From assembly GCF_014236655.1 (NCBI RefSeq), contig NZ_JACMYG010000017.1, positions 1 to 64,000 of the forward strand: a stretch of DNA of 64,000 nt, given 5' to 3'. Each line of letters opens with the position of its first letter. The stretch's first letter is position 1. Source of the DNA: Pseudomonas kielensis. GTDB taxonomy: Bacteria; Pseudomonadota; Gammaproteobacteria; Pseudomonadales; Pseudomonadaceae. Position numbers and translations under genes: made by a program. Of the stretch, positions 7,978 to 16,524 are shown in pieces. The notes under the pieces were generated by a model, which had not been told where the DNA came from, did no database searches, and saw only the letters and a list, made by a program, of their open reading frames with translations.

Positions 7978-9081
7978 TCAAGCTTGCCGGCGGCTGCGTT
8001 CGCGCAGGTATTCAAGCACCGCGGCCTGCTCACCCGCGAACTCGATTCGATCGCCCTTCTTCTCGCGCTGAAAGGCGTACATCGGGTCGTAGTACTCGTT
8101 CAACAACCCTTCGATCCAATCGCGATGCAGGTCCACCGCACCGCTGCGTGCCTGTTCAGCCAACGCCGCTTCCATCAAGCCGAACAGCCGTTGGTGGCGC
8201 TCGCCCCCCAGACGTTTGCGAATGTTGTTCAGGCTGTCCAGCAAGCGCTCGGAAAACTGTACAAAGCCCTGATCGCCATACACCGCGACAAACTCGGCGC
8301 ACAGGTCCACCACATAATCACGCAGGATGCGCTCTACCCGCCCCTGCACGCTGTCCTCCAGCCAGACCATCGCAAAACGCTGCATGCCCTGATACAGCGG
8401 CAACGGCAAGGCGCAACTGCCCACCATGCGGCTTTCGTCCTCGAGCACAAACTGCTCGATGCCCCTGGCGCGCTTTTTCAGTACGTCGACTGCCAGGCGG
8501 TTCTCGAAGTCGATATTGGACGGTTGCCCGCTCGCCCGCTTGCCGAAGCTGGAGCCACGGTGATTGGCATGCCCTTCCAGGTCCAGGCCATTGTTCAATC
8601 GCGTGAGGACATCGGTCTTGCCGGTACCGGTCATGCCACCGAGCAAAACGAAATCGCACTGGCCGACAGCCTGGTCGAGCGTATCCAGCAGGAAGGTACG
8701 CATTGCCTTGTAGCCACCGCCGACCCGAGGATAGTCGATGCCTGCTTCGTCCTTGAGCCATTGCTGGACGATCTGCGAGCGCAGGCCTCCACGAAAGCAA
8801 TACAGATAACCCTCGGGATGGGCCTGCGCGAAATCGGCCCAGGCCTGGATCCGCTCGGCCTTGATAGCCCCCGAGACCAACTGGTGCCCCAGGACAATGG
8901 CCGCCTGCTGGCCTTGCTGCTTATAACAGGTGCCGACACGCTGACGTTCGTTGTCAGTCATCAGCGGCAGGTTGACCACCCCGGGAAACGCACCCTTGGT
9001 GAATTCGATCGGCGCACGGGTGTCCATCATCGGGCGATCGTTGAGAAAGATGTCGCGGTAATCGGTGATATCGACAGGCAT
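7978..9081 (-). CDS. mnmH: tRNA 2-selenouridine synthase
   Basis: A 367-residue enzyme that converts 2-thiouridine to 2-selenouridine at the wobble position of certain tRNAs, using selenophosphate from SelD. The N-terminal rhodanese domain has active Cys95 (YLYCFRGGLRSQ); a P-loop follows at about residues 149-156 (GMTGTGKT). The start codon overlaps the selD stop in TGATG (shared base 9081), so translation is probably coupled and the order is selD-mnmH. Also known as ybbB or selU. Confidence 0.95.
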   Translation of the reverse strand: MPVDITDYRDIFLNDRPMMDTRAPIEFTKGAFPGVVNLPLMTDNERQRVGTCYKQQGQQAAIVLGHQLVSGAIKAERIQAWADFAQAHPEGYLYCFRGGLRSQIVQQWLKDEAGIDYPRVGGGYKAMRTFLLDTLDQAVGQCDFVLLGGMTGTGKTDVLTRLNNGLDLEGHANHRGSSFGKRASGQPSNIDFENRLAVDVLKKRARGIEQFVLEDESRMVGSCALPLPLYQGMQRFAMVWLEDSVQGRVERILRDYVVDLCAEFVAVYGDQGFVQFSERLLDSLNNIRKRLGGERHQRLFGLMEAALAEQARSGAVDLHRDWIEGLLNEYYDPMYAFQREKKGDRIEFAGEQAAVLEYLRERSRRQA

Positions 9082-10115
9082 CAAATCACCTCGACCGCGT
9101 TGCTCTGTCGCTCGACCAGTTCACCGATAGGCGCCAGGTCCAACCCCAACTCGGCGGCCACCGCCAGGAATTGCGCGTTGCCCTGCGGTGTCACGGCAAC
9201 CAGCAAGCCGCCACTGGTCTGCGGGTCGCACAACACACGCTTGTGCAACTCCTGGACACGCCCCAGCTTACTGGCGTAGCTGTCGAAATTGCGCAGGGTG
9301 CCACCCGGCACACACCCTTGGTCCAGGTAGTACTCGACACCCGGCAGGCGCGGCACGCGGTCGTAGTAGACCCGAGCCGTCAGCGCACTGCCGTCGGCCA
9401 TTTCCACCAGATGCCCGAGCAAGCCAAAACCGGTGACATCAGTCATGGCGGTCACGCCGTCGAGCTTGCCGAATCGGCTCCCAGGCTTGTTCAAGGTGCA
9501 CATCCAGTCCCGAGCCAGGCCCACGTCGCTGTCACGCAGCTTGCCCTTCTTCTCGGCGGTGGTGAGGATGCCGATCCCCAACGGTTTGGTCAGGTACAAC
9601 AGGCAACCAACGGTCGCCGTGTCATTGCGCTTCATATGACGTTTTTGCACCAGCCCTGTGACCGCCAGGCCGAAAATCGGCTCCGGGGCATCAATCGAGT
9701 GCCCACCGGCCAAGGGGATTCCCGCCTCATCGCAGATCGACCGACCGCCGCGAATCACTTCCCGGGCAATCTCCGGCGCCAGCACATTGACCGGCCAGCC
9801 GAGAATGGCAATCGCCATCAACGGATCGCCCCCCATGGCGTAGATATCGCTGATGGCATTGGTCGCGGCGATGCGCCCGAAGTCGTAGGGATCATCGACA
9901 ATCGGCATGAAAAAGTCGGTGGTCGAGACCACGCCGCGCTCGTCATCAATGGCATACACCGCCGCATCATCACGCGAAGCGTTGCCCACCCAGAGTTTCG
10001 GGTCGAGGTTCTGGGCGCCGCTGCCAGCCAGGATCACTTCCAGCACCTGGGGCGAAATCTTGCAACCACAGCCTGCACCGTGACTGTATTGAGTCAGGCG
10101 AATGGGCTCGCTCAT
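9081..10115 (-). CDS. selD: Selenide, water dikinase (selenophosphate synthase)
   Basis: 344 residues. Makes selenophosphate from selenide and ATP. The N-terminal glycine-rich loop HGAGCGCKISP carries the catalytic cysteine and lysine; the cysteines use TGT and TGC codons, so this is the Cys form, not a selenoprotein. DDAAVY and STTDFFMPIVDD are nucleotide and metal sites; ALLGHSIDAPEP-like and CDPQTSGGLL blocks are conserved. GAGG lies 8 bases before ATG 10115, which decides the start over a GTG at 10124. With mnmH directly downstream, the local use is tRNA selenation; no selA or selB is in the window. Confidence 0.95.
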   Translation of the reverse strand: MSEPIRLTQYSHGAGCGCKISPQVLEVILAGSGAQNLDPKLWVGNASRDDAAVYAIDDERGVVSTTDFFMPIVDDPYDFGRIAATNAISDIYAMGGDPLMAIAILGWPVNVLAPEIAREVIRGGRSICDEAGIPLAGGHSIDAPEPIFGLAVTGLVQKRHMKRNDTATVGCLLYLTKPLGIGILTTAEKKGKLRDSDVGLARDWMCTLNKPGSRFGKLDGVTAMTDVTGFGLLGHLVEMADGSALTARVYYDRVPRLPGVEYYLDQGCVPGGTLRNFDSYASKLGRVQELHKRVLCDPQTSGGLLVAVTPQGNAQFLAVAAELGLDLAPIGELVERQSNAVEVI

Positions 10116-10266
10116 GGGGGGCACCTCGGCAAAAAAGATCGCCCAGTCTAACAGAGCCCATTGGCCGCCCCCCAGAAGCCAGTCGATTGAGGCCCGCCGA
10201 GCAATTGGAATGAATTTTTTCAGCGACGGGGGATCACTCTAGTACGACAGGGAGGAATAGCGGCAC

Positions 10267-10494
10267 ATGATCAACGCAAAATTGTTCGTCATCGAATACA
10301 CCCTTCACGGTGTGCCCAAGTCTTTCATCATCCGTCAGGAAAAGATGGACAACGCCGAGGCCTGGCACTGGGCCAGTTGCGACGCCGGGGTTGGGCGCAT
10401 CGGCCGCTTTGGCCGAGAGAAAGTGAAGAAGACCAGCAAGCCGGCAGCGGAGAAATTCGGCATCGAAAACGTCACGTGGCGGCCCACCAGCTGA
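10267..10494 (+). CDS. DUF6555 family small protein
   Basis: A 75-residue protein with a strong GGGAGG site 11 bases upstream. The sequence (KLFVIEYTLHGVPKSFIIR..., then EAWHWASCDAGVGRIG..., and a C-terminal FGIENVTWRP) matches a small family that I know only from Pseudomonas. It looks like a compact alpha/beta domain; no signal peptide, no membrane segment, one cysteine. Function unknown. Confidence 0.75.
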   Translation: MINAKLFVIEYTLHGVPKSFIIRQEKMDNAEAWHWASCDAGVGRIGRFGREKVKKTSKPAAEKFGIENVTWRPTS

Positions 10495-10501
10495 AGCGTG
10501 C

Positions 10502-10546
10502 ATGACCTTGCCGTGGGCGCCATCTCGGCGTCAACGGCAAGGTCAT
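10502..10546. terminator. Long perfect hairpin between convergent genes
   Basis: A 13-bp perfect stem (10502-10514 with 10534-10546, ATGACCTTGCCGT) encloses a 19-base loop between the DUF6555 gene and the convergent metallothionein gene. There is no T-run, so it may act as an RNA-stabilising hairpin or a factor-dependent terminator. Confidence 0.5.
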
Positions 10547-10551
10547 ACCCA

Positions 10552-10719
10552 CTAGCCATGAGTCCCTTTGGCGCACTGGCAGCCCGCCGTCGTGCAGGCT
10601 TCGCCGTGCTCGTGATGCTTGGCACACCCCTCGCAGCAGTAGTGCTTGCCATGCCGGACTATCGAATGCTCGCCCAGTTTGCACGAGCAGTTGGGACAAG
10701 CGCAGGTGTCTGCTTTCAT
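10552..10719 (-). CDS. Bacterial metallothionein
   Basis: A 55-residue cytosolic metal-binding protein with ten cysteines and several histidines. An N-terminal CACPNCSC cluster, a central HYCCEGCAKHH zinc-finger-like segment and a C-terminal C-x4-C-x-C cluster reproduce the SmtA/PmtA metallothionein layout. It is shorter than P. aeruginosa PmtA because it lacks the C-terminal acidic tail, as in some P. fluorescens metallothioneins. Expected to bind Zn or Cd in a cluster. Start at 10719 (MKADTCAC) chosen; an upstream in-frame start at 10767 would add a non-conserved leader. Confidence 0.88.
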   Translation of the reverse strand: MKADTCACPNCSCKLGEHSIVRHGKHYCCEGCAKHHEHGEACTTAGCQCAKGTHG

Positions 10720-10841
10720 CAGTCTGACTCCATTGGTGTGGTCGTCCAGAGGCGACGCCAATGTCACCTCTCAAGCAGTGACCGCACCCACCGACATACC
10801 CTCGCGGCCCCTCGCTCCTGATACAGGTTAGTCGATAAACC

Positions 10842-11297
10842 TCAGGCCACTTGCCGGCGACTGCTGCGGTACATCAACACCAGCGCCAGCCCCAGGCAGA
10901 CCATGGCCAGAATGCGATGGCTGGACAACTCGATGGACGGATTGCCCAGCCAGCCGAAATGGTCGATCAGCATGCCCATGCCCAACTGGCCGAGGATCAC
11001 CGCCACCGTCGCCACCGCCGTGCCAACCCGGGGCACGGCACCGACCATCACCAGCATGTAAACCACGCCAAACAGGGCTCCGCTGAGCTGCCACTTCGGC
11101 ACCTCCAGCAGGCTGACGGCATGGGCTGGTTCGAAGAACAGAATCAGCAAGGCGGTCGTGATGGCCCCCACCACAAAGGTCAACAGGCTACTGCGCAACA
11201 CACCGACCGCCTGGCCCAAACGGCCGTTGATCGCCGCCTGCACACTCAACACCGCACCGGCCGCGACAACCACCAGCAACAACACCAACAGATACAT
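10842..11297 (-). CDS. DMT-superfamily small transporter (DUF606/YdcZ), second of a pair
   Basis: 151 residues with about five membrane segments. The segments QAAINGRLGQAVGVLRSSLLTFVVG and GQLGMGMLIDHFGWLG are typical of YdcZ-type half transporters. It starts 2 bases after the stop of its homologue (11300-11797), so the two are translated together and probably form a heteromeric carrier. Start set at 11297, the first residue of the conserved hydrophobic N-terminus. Substrate unknown. Confidence 0.8.
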   Translation of the reverse strand: MYLLVLLLVVVAAGAVLSVQAAINGRLGQAVGVLRSSLLTFVVGAITTALLILFFEPAHAVSLLEVPKWQLSGALFGVVYMLVMVGAVPRVGTAVATVAVILGQLGMGMLIDHFGWLGNPSIELSSHRILAMVCLGLALVLMYRSSRRQVA

Positions 11298-11299
11298 GT

Positions 11300-11797
11300 T
11301 CAACCCCGCGCAATCAGGACAAGAGCAGCGACGATCAGCAGCAAGGCCAGCCAACGCTCCCGGTTGACCGGCTTGCGCGCCGCGCCGAACCAGCCGAAAT
11401 GGTCGATCAGCACACTCTTGCCGACCTGACCGGAGAGGATCGCAATCATCGTCATGGCAATCCCGATGACCGGTGTCGCCAGGGTCAACACCACCACGTA
11501 CATCGGCCCGAGCAAACCGCCAATCAATTGCCAGCGCGGCAAAGTGCTGAATGCCGGCCCCGGTTGCGGCCCGCTGAACAGCAACAGCAGAAACAGGATC
11601 GCCGAGCCGACACCGAAAATGCTCAGGGTCGCCCACAGATGCCCCACCTGGGCGCCCAAAGGCCCCAGCAAACCCGCCTCCACCGACAGGCCCATGCCCG
11701 CCAGGATCACCAGCGGTAGCAACAACAAGCGGGTGAGCGGGTTGGGCCGGGGCGTGACAGCGGCCCCGAGGGCCTCACGGGTAGAAACTGAAGACAT
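11300..11797 (-). CDS. DMT-superfamily small transporter (DUF606/YdcZ), first of a pair
   Basis: 165 residues with about five membrane segments and the same C-terminal GQVGKSVLIDHFGWFG block as its neighbour, showing an ancient duplication. An extra hydrophilic N-terminal tail of about 25 residues (MSSVSTREALGAAV) distinguishes it. GCAGGAG lies 6 bases before ATG 11797. Divergent from a LysR gene, which is the likely regulator. Confidence 0.8.
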   Translation of the reverse strand: MSSVSTREALGAAVTPRPNPLTRLLLLPLVILAGMGLSVEAGLLGPLGAQVGHLWATLSIFGVGSAILFLLLLFSGPQPGPAFSTLPRWQLIGGLLGPMYVVVLTLATPVIGIAMTMIAILSGQVGKSVLIDHFGWFGAARKPVNRERWLALLLIVAALVLIARG

Positions 11798-11829
11798 GAC
11801 AACTCCTGCACAAAGGTGAAAAGAATGAC

Positions 11830-11847
11830 GGGCATTATCAATTGCCC
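11830..11847. promoter_or_regulatory. Candidate LysR operator between lysR and the DMT pair
   Basis: The interrupted inverted repeat GGGCA-N7-TTGCCC lies in the 115-base divergent region. It is of the size and position expected for a LysR-type binding site controlling the transporter pair and its own gene. Confidence 0.4.
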
Positions 11848-11912
11848 AACCTTTGCGATAAATGCGATTCTGTCGACAACACTTTTGCGTAACTCGCACA
11901 GCAGGCTGTTTC

Positions 11913-12845
11913 ATGCAGGGTCTCAATGAACTCAGTTTCAAGGCGCTACGGTTGTTCGTAGCGGTTCTCGATCACGGCAGCTTTTCCGAGGTCGCCCGCC
12001 GCGAAGGCCTGGCGCCTTCATCGATCTCGCGGCAGATCCAATTGATGGAACAGGCCCTCAGCCAGCAATTGCTCTACCGCCACACGCGGGCTGTGACGCC
12101 GACCGAGGCCGGGCGCCTGCTCGGCCAGCATGCCCGGGTGATGCTGGTGCAACTGGAAGAAGCCGAACAGGCCTTGCAGGAACAGGCCAGCGAACCCAGT
12201 GGCCTGGTGCGCATCAACGCGCCGGTGGTGTTCGGCCAGTTGCACCTGTCGCCCTGGATCGCCGAGCTGTGCCAGCGTTATCCCAGGCTGCAGCTGGACA
12301 TCCAGCAAACCGATCGTTACGTCGACCCACTGCAGGAAGGCTGCGACCTGCTGTTTCGTATCGGCGCCCTGCACGACTCCAGCATGCAGGGCCGCGTGGT
12401 CGCGCCGCAGCGCTATCACGTCGCCGCCAGCCCGGCGTACCTGGCACACCATGGCACCCCGCAGCATCCCGTGGAGCTGGCGCGGCACCAGTGCCTCGCC
12501 TACAAGGGCGACTCCGGTCTGCAACGCTGGTTCTTCCGCCAGGACCCGGGCGAGTGGACCCCCTACTCGGTCAGGGGGCCGCTCACCGGCAACCACGCCG
12601 ACACCCTGACCCAGGCTGCCGAACAGGGCATGGGCCTGGTGATGTTTCCTTCCTGGCTGATCGGCGAGGCCCTGAGCCGGGGCAAGCTGGTGCAGGTGCT
12701 CGGTGATTTCCAGGCCTCCAACAGCCTCGAACCCCAGCAGATCGCCATTCTCTGGCCAGGCAGTCGACGCTTGTCAGTGAAAGTGCGCGCAGTGATCGAC
12801 TTTTTCGTCGAACGTTTTGGCGCAGTGCCCTACTGGGATCAGTAA
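11913..12845 (+). CDS. LysR-family transcriptional regulator
   Basis: 310 residues. The N-terminal winged helix-turn-helix (residues about 9-66; GSFSEVARREGLAPSSISRQIQLME) is followed by a periplasmic-binding-protein-like effector domain. The subgroup, with RTHRAVTPTEAGR and a C-terminal VRAVIDFFVERF, is the CrgA/DsdC-like clade often found beside a transporter it controls. Divergent from the DMT pair. ATG 11913 begins the usual N-terminus; the frame extends upstream to 11862 without conserved sequence. Confidence 0.85.
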   Translation: MQGLNELSFKALRLFVAVLDHGSFSEVARREGLAPSSISRQIQLMEQALSQQLLYRHTRAVTPTEAGRLLGQHARVMLVQLEEAEQALQEQASEPSGLVRINAPVVFGQLHLSPWIAELCQRYPRLQLDIQQTDRYVDPLQEGCDLLFRIGALHDSSMQGRVVAPQRYHVAASPAYLAHHGTPQHPVELARHQCLAYKGDSGLQRWFFRQDPGEWTPYSVRGPLTGNHADTLTQAAEQGMGLVMFPSWLIGEALSRGKLVQVLGDFQASNSLEPQQIAILWPGSRRLSVKVRAVIDFFVERFGAVPYWDQ

Positions 12846-13035
12846 GCCGGCTGGGGGTACAACCCAGCCATCGCACGATCAGCCACCTGTTCGCCGCGCG
12901 GATCATCACACACAGCCCCAGACCGATCGACGACGCAGCCCTCTTGAAGTGACGGGGATGTTGCAACCAGAGGGTTCAGGCGCCACGGCGAAGCCTTGTA
13001 TGCTGTGTGCCCCGCCATCGAACAAGGAACGCTCC

Positions 13036-13830
13036 GTGCTGCTGTTGAAACTCGTGCTGATCCCCGGTTTTCTCCTGTTGATTTCCCTGGCCGGCAAACG
13101 CTGGGGACCGAGCGTCGCAGGATGGCTATCGGGGTTGCCGGTGGTGGTCGGGCCGATCCTGTTTTTCCTCGCGGTCGAACAAGGCCCGGCATTTGCGACC
13201 CAGTCGGCGATCGCGGCGCTGTCGGCCATGTCGGCGATGATCACCTTCTGCGTGGTCTACGCCCAGGCCGCGCAACGCTGCAACTGGCCGGCGGCGCTGC
13301 TGATCGCCCTGTTAAGTTGGAGCCTGGTGGCCTGGGTGCTGTCAGTGATGCCCGCGTCGCTGCTGTTGTCGGTGATCGCCGCGGCGACCGCCCTGCTCGC
13401 GGCTCCCTACCTGTTCCCCGCCGCACAACCCTTGCTCGCAGGCCCCGCGCCAAAGTCCGACAGACTGTTGCTGCGCATGCTGGCCGGGGCGTTGCTGACG
13501 CTGGCGGTGACCTGGTTCGCCAGCACCCTGGGTGAGCGCTGGAGCGGTTTGCTTGCGGTCTTCCCGGTGCTTGGCAGCGTGATGGCAGTGTTCTCCCAGC
13601 AAACCCGGGGGCCAGCATTCACCGCCGCGTTGCTGCGCGCCACCGCGACCGGCATGTACGCCTTCGCAGCCTTTTGCCTGACCCTGGCCTTGACCTTGCC
13701 GCGTTGGGACGGCTGGGCCTTTGTGCTCGGGGTGGCGGTGTCGCTGGTGATGCTGCTGATGACCAAGCGGCGGGCCGCACCCTCGCCCCTGCGCACCGGG
13801 ACAGCGCCGCCGGTCAAGCTTGAAGACTGA
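13036..13830 (+). CDS. Multi-pass inner membrane protein, unknown function
   Basis: 264 residues with about eight or nine hydrophobic segments (starting LLLKLVLIPGFLLLISLAGKRWG, and including GLPVVVGPILFFLAVEQG near residue 35). A conserved-looking GLLAVFPVLGSVMAVFSQQTRGP block near residue 180 repeats the pattern of the first half, suggesting internal duplication. I do not recognise a named transporter family. GTG 13036 is chosen as start because AAGGAA lies 6 bases upstream; the longer frame to 12817 overlaps the LysR gene. Confidence 0.6.
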   Translation: MLLLKLVLIPGFLLLISLAGKRWGPSVAGWLSGLPVVVGPILFFLAVEQGPAFATQSAIAALSAMSAMITFCVVYAQAAQRCNWPAALLIALLSWSLVAWVLSVMPASLLLSVIAAATALLAAPYLFPAAQPLLAGPAPKSDRLLLRMLAGALLTLAVTWFASTLGERWSGLLAVFPVLGSVMAVFSQQTRGPAFTAALLRATATGMYAFAAFCLTLALTLPRWDGWAFVLGVAVSLVMLLMTKRRAAPSPLRTGTAPPVKLED

Positions 13831-13912
13831 CCCACCGGCAAGTTCGTGCTGGAGTGAGTGAGGGGCCCCGTGGGATGATCGCCACCCCGCGCGATCACAC
13901 CCGGAGACTCGC

Positions 13913-14509
13913 ATGTCGCTGCTGAAAAAAATCATCGCCAGTAAACACGCCGCTGTTCTGTTGCTGACAGCGCTCACCACCTTCGGCGCCGCCAGCGTCT
14001 ACGCCGCCAGCCAGCCGACGACCAAGACCGCCGCGGCAGAAAAAGTCGCGGTGCTGGGCAACAAGTTCACCTTCAGCCTGCCCAAGGGTTTCATTGCCAA
14101 CCCATTGCCCGGCGGTGACGCGGCCAACGGCACGTCCGGCGCCAAGGGCACCATGTACACCAATCAGCAAAGCAAAACCGTGCTGATCATCGCCGAAAAC
14201 ACCTTGCCCGAAGGCCTCAGCGTCAAGGACAACGACGCGGTATTCCTCGACGAGTCCATCTCCGGTTTCGCCAGCCAGCAACGCGAAGCCCTGGCCGACT
14301 TCAACAAACAAAGCGAAAAAAGCCTGACCCTCAAAGGCCTGGGACTGCGCCAGATCGACTTCACCGCCACCCAGGGCGGCGGCCCGACCCTCAACACCAG
14401 CCTGCTGGCCGGCTCGGGCACTCGGATGATGCTGATCCAGATCATCTCCCGCGCCGACGACAAGGCCGGGCACGCGGCCCTGGTGAAAAACATCCTTGGC
14501 GAAAAGTAA
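13913..14509 (+). CDS. Exported DcrB/DUF1795-like protein
   Basis: 198 residues. A signal peptide of about 32 residues (HAAVLLLTALTTFGAASVYA) is followed by a single domain beginning GNKFTFSLPKGFI, which resembles the PsbP/DcrB-type fold of the DUF1795 group. No catalytic motif. Probably periplasmic. Function unknown. The preceding gene ends 82 bases upstream and the convergent esterase gene ends 9 bases downstream. Confidence 0.6.
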   Translation: MSLLKKIIASKHAAVLLLTALTTFGAASVYAASQPTTKTAAAEKVAVLGNKFTFSLPKGFIANPLPGGDAANGTSGAKGTMYTNQQSKTVLIIAENTLPEGLSVKDNDAVFLDESISGFASQQREALADFNKQSEKSLTLKGLGLRQIDFTATQGGGPTLNTSLLAGSGTRMMLIQIISRADDKAGHAALVKNILGEK

Positions 14510-14518
14510 ACCGGCGAG

Positions 14519-15235
14519 CTACTGATTGATCCGTAACAACCAGGCATCGAGGTCCTTGATCTCCGACTCGCTGATACTGTGACCGAGCCCCGGATAGGCA
14601 TGAAACTGCGGCACCAGGCCCAGCCCCGACAACAGGCTGTTGGCGTCAGTGCCATCGCTGAAGGGCAAGCGCTGGTCGTCCGTGCCATGGCCGATGAAAA
14701 TCGCCAGGGAACCCAGCGCCGGGTCCGCCTTGAGCTGACCACGCAACACCGGCAGCACCTTGCCACTCAACGCCGCTATCCCACGCACCGCCGTGGGATG
14801 GCGTAGCGCGACTTCATACGACATGATCGCCCCCTGGCTGAAGCCCACCAGGAACACCCGATCGGCCGTGGTGTGATACTTGCTCGCCGCCTTCGCGACA
14901 AAATCCATCAGCAACGCGGCACTGCGCTGCAAGTCATCACTGTCCCCGTCGTACGCCCCGTCCCCCTTCTTGTTAAACCACTGATAACTGCCCTGCTCCA
15001 GCACCTGCGGCGCACGTACCGCCAAATAGGTATACGACGCCGGCAACCCCTCCTTGAGATTAAACAGATCCGCCTCGTTGCTGCCGTAGCCATGAAGAAA
15101 AATCACCAGCGGCTGATTGGCCGGGCCGGGGATCGATTGTTCGAGGTACTGCAGCGGCAAATCGTCATGCAACACCGATTGGGCCTGCACGACCGGGGAT
15201 GCCAGCAACAGGCATACGGCAAACAACTTGAGCAT
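14519..15235 (-). CDS. Exported alpha/beta-hydrolase (phospholipase/carboxylesterase type)
   Basis: 238 residues. The signal peptide (MLKLFAVCLLLASPVVQA) is cleaved to a hydrolase domain with oxyanion motif HGYGSNE, nucleophile S133 in GFSQG, an acid near D187 (HGTDDQ) and H219 in GLGHS. The GFSQG layout and size match the phospholipase/carboxylesterase family (PF02230), but these are usually cytosolic; this one is exported. Start at 15235 chosen because it opens on the signal peptide with AAGGAAGG upstream. Confidence 0.82.
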   Translation of the reverse strand: MLKLFAVCLLLASPVVQAQSVLHDDLPLQYLEQSIPGPANQPLVIFLHGYGSNEADLFNLKEGLPASYTYLAVRAPQVLEQGSYQWFNKKGDGAYDGDSDDLQRSAALLMDFVAKAASKYHTTADRVFLVGFSQGAIMSYEVALRHPTAVRGIAALSGKVLPVLRGQLKADPALGSLAIFIGHGTDDQRLPFSDGTDANSLLSGLGLVPQFHAYPGLGHSISESEIKDLDAWLLRINQ

Positions 15236-15436
15236 GGACCTTCCTTCAATGGGGCGGATTCGCGGGGCAGCGTAGCATGCGAGGGAAAACGGGGAATGAA
15301 ACAGGCCGGGCACGCCGACCTTGATCAAGGGCTGCGAGGATTGGGGTATTGCCGAAACATACGGTGCGGCGGATCTGCCCCCCCAAAAACTCAGCGCCTA
15401 CCCAAATGAACACGAACGGACTCCCCCTCCAGGCAT

Positions 15437-15476
15437 AAAAAAAGTGGCCACCGCGTCAACGGTGGCCACTTTTTCC
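15437..15476 (-). terminator. Intrinsic terminator of the amino-acid binding protein gene
   Basis: Perfect 12-bp stem AAAGTGGCCACC/GGTGGCCACTTT (15441-15452 with 15461-15472), T-run on the minus strand, 15 bases after the stop codon. Confidence 0.88.
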
Positions 15477-15486
15477 AACGGTGAAA

Positions 15487-16266
15487 TTACTCGCCGTAAA
15501 CGTCGAAATTGAAGTACTTGTCCTGCACTTGCTTGTACTTGCCATTGGCGCGGATTTCAGTGATGGCAGTGTTGAACTTGTCCGCCAGCTCCTTATCGCC
15601 CTTGCGCACGGCAATGCCTGCACCGCCACCGAAGTACTTGGCGTCTTCATAGGTCGGGCCAACAAACGCAAAACCTTTACCGGCGTCGGTTTTCAGGAAG
15701 CCGTCGTCCAGGGTGACCGAGTCGGCCAGCATCGCGTCGAGGCGGCCAGAGACCATGTCCAGGTTGACTTCCTGCTGGGAGCCGTAGCGCACCAGCACGA
15801 TACCGGCCGGCTGCAGCACTTCGGTGGCGAAACGGTCGTGGGTACTGGCACGCAGAACCCCGACTTTCTTGCCCTTGAGCTCGGTCAGCGGATCCTTGAT
15901 GTCGGAACCGGCCTTCATCACGAAACGTGCCGGGGTGTGGTAGTACTTGATGCTGAAGTCGACGTTCTTCTTGCGGTCGTCAGTGATGGTCATGGACGAC
16001 AGGATCGCGTCGATTTTCTTGACCTTGAGCGCGGGAATCAGGCCATCGAACTCCTGCTCGACCCAGGTGCACTTGACTTGCATCTGCGCGCACAGCGCGT
16101 CGCCGATGTCCACGTCGAAACCGGTCAGCTTGCCGTCTGGGGTTTTCATCGAGAACGGCGGGTAACCGGCTTCGATACCGATACGGATCGGCTTGGCGTC
16201 TGCGGCCACGGCCGAGAGGGACAACACGGACAGTGCCAGAGCACCGAACATCACTAGCTTCTTCAT
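15487..16266 (-). CDS. ABC transporter periplasmic binding protein, basic/polar amino acid type
   Basis: 259 residues. Signal peptide (MKKLVMFGALALSVLSLSAVAA), then the SBP_bac_3 fold: IRIGIEAGYPPFSMKTPDGKL, GFDVDIGDALC, the FDGLIPALKVKKIDAILSSM hinge and a C-terminal ADKFNTAITEIRANG. Closest in feel to lysine/arginine/ornithine or histidine binding proteins (ArgT/HisJ). No permease or ATPase genes are adjacent, so it is an orphan that must share a transporter. An AGGAG site precedes the start and a strong terminator follows, giving a one-gene unit. Confidence 0.88.
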   Translation of the reverse strand: MKKLVMFGALALSVLSLSAVAADAKPIRIGIEAGYPPFSMKTPDGKLTGFDVDIGDALCAQMQVKCTWVEQEFDGLIPALKVKKIDAILSSMTITDDRKKNVDFSIKYYHTPARFVMKAGSDIKDPLTELKGKKVGVLRASTHDRFATEVLQPAGIVLVRYGSQQEVNLDMVSGRLDAMLADSVTLDDGFLKTDAGKGFAFVGPTYEDAKYFGGGAGIAVRKGDKELADKFNTAITEIRANGKYKQVQDKYFNFDVYGE

Positions 16267-16524
16267 TTATAACTCCTGTGTGCGGAGACTCTTGTTGGCG
16301 ACCTCGACGGTAGCTTGTGGCTAGTATTTATCGAAGTGGCCGGCAGTCTAGAGCTGCACCCAGCGAGCAAATTGTGCATATGCGACAAATAGTTATAGAA
16401 AAGTGGCAAAGGTGTGAGCACAGATGACCCCTTGCCTCGACCTACCGAAATGGCCTACAGAAGCATCACGCTTTGCGTCATGATGCCCGCGCAGTCCGAC
16501 ATTCACCTGCGACGGTTCCCGCCC

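Noticed and set aside
9081..10115. Selenocysteine codon in selD
   Set aside because: The active-site cysteines are encoded by TGT and TGC; there is no in-frame TGA.
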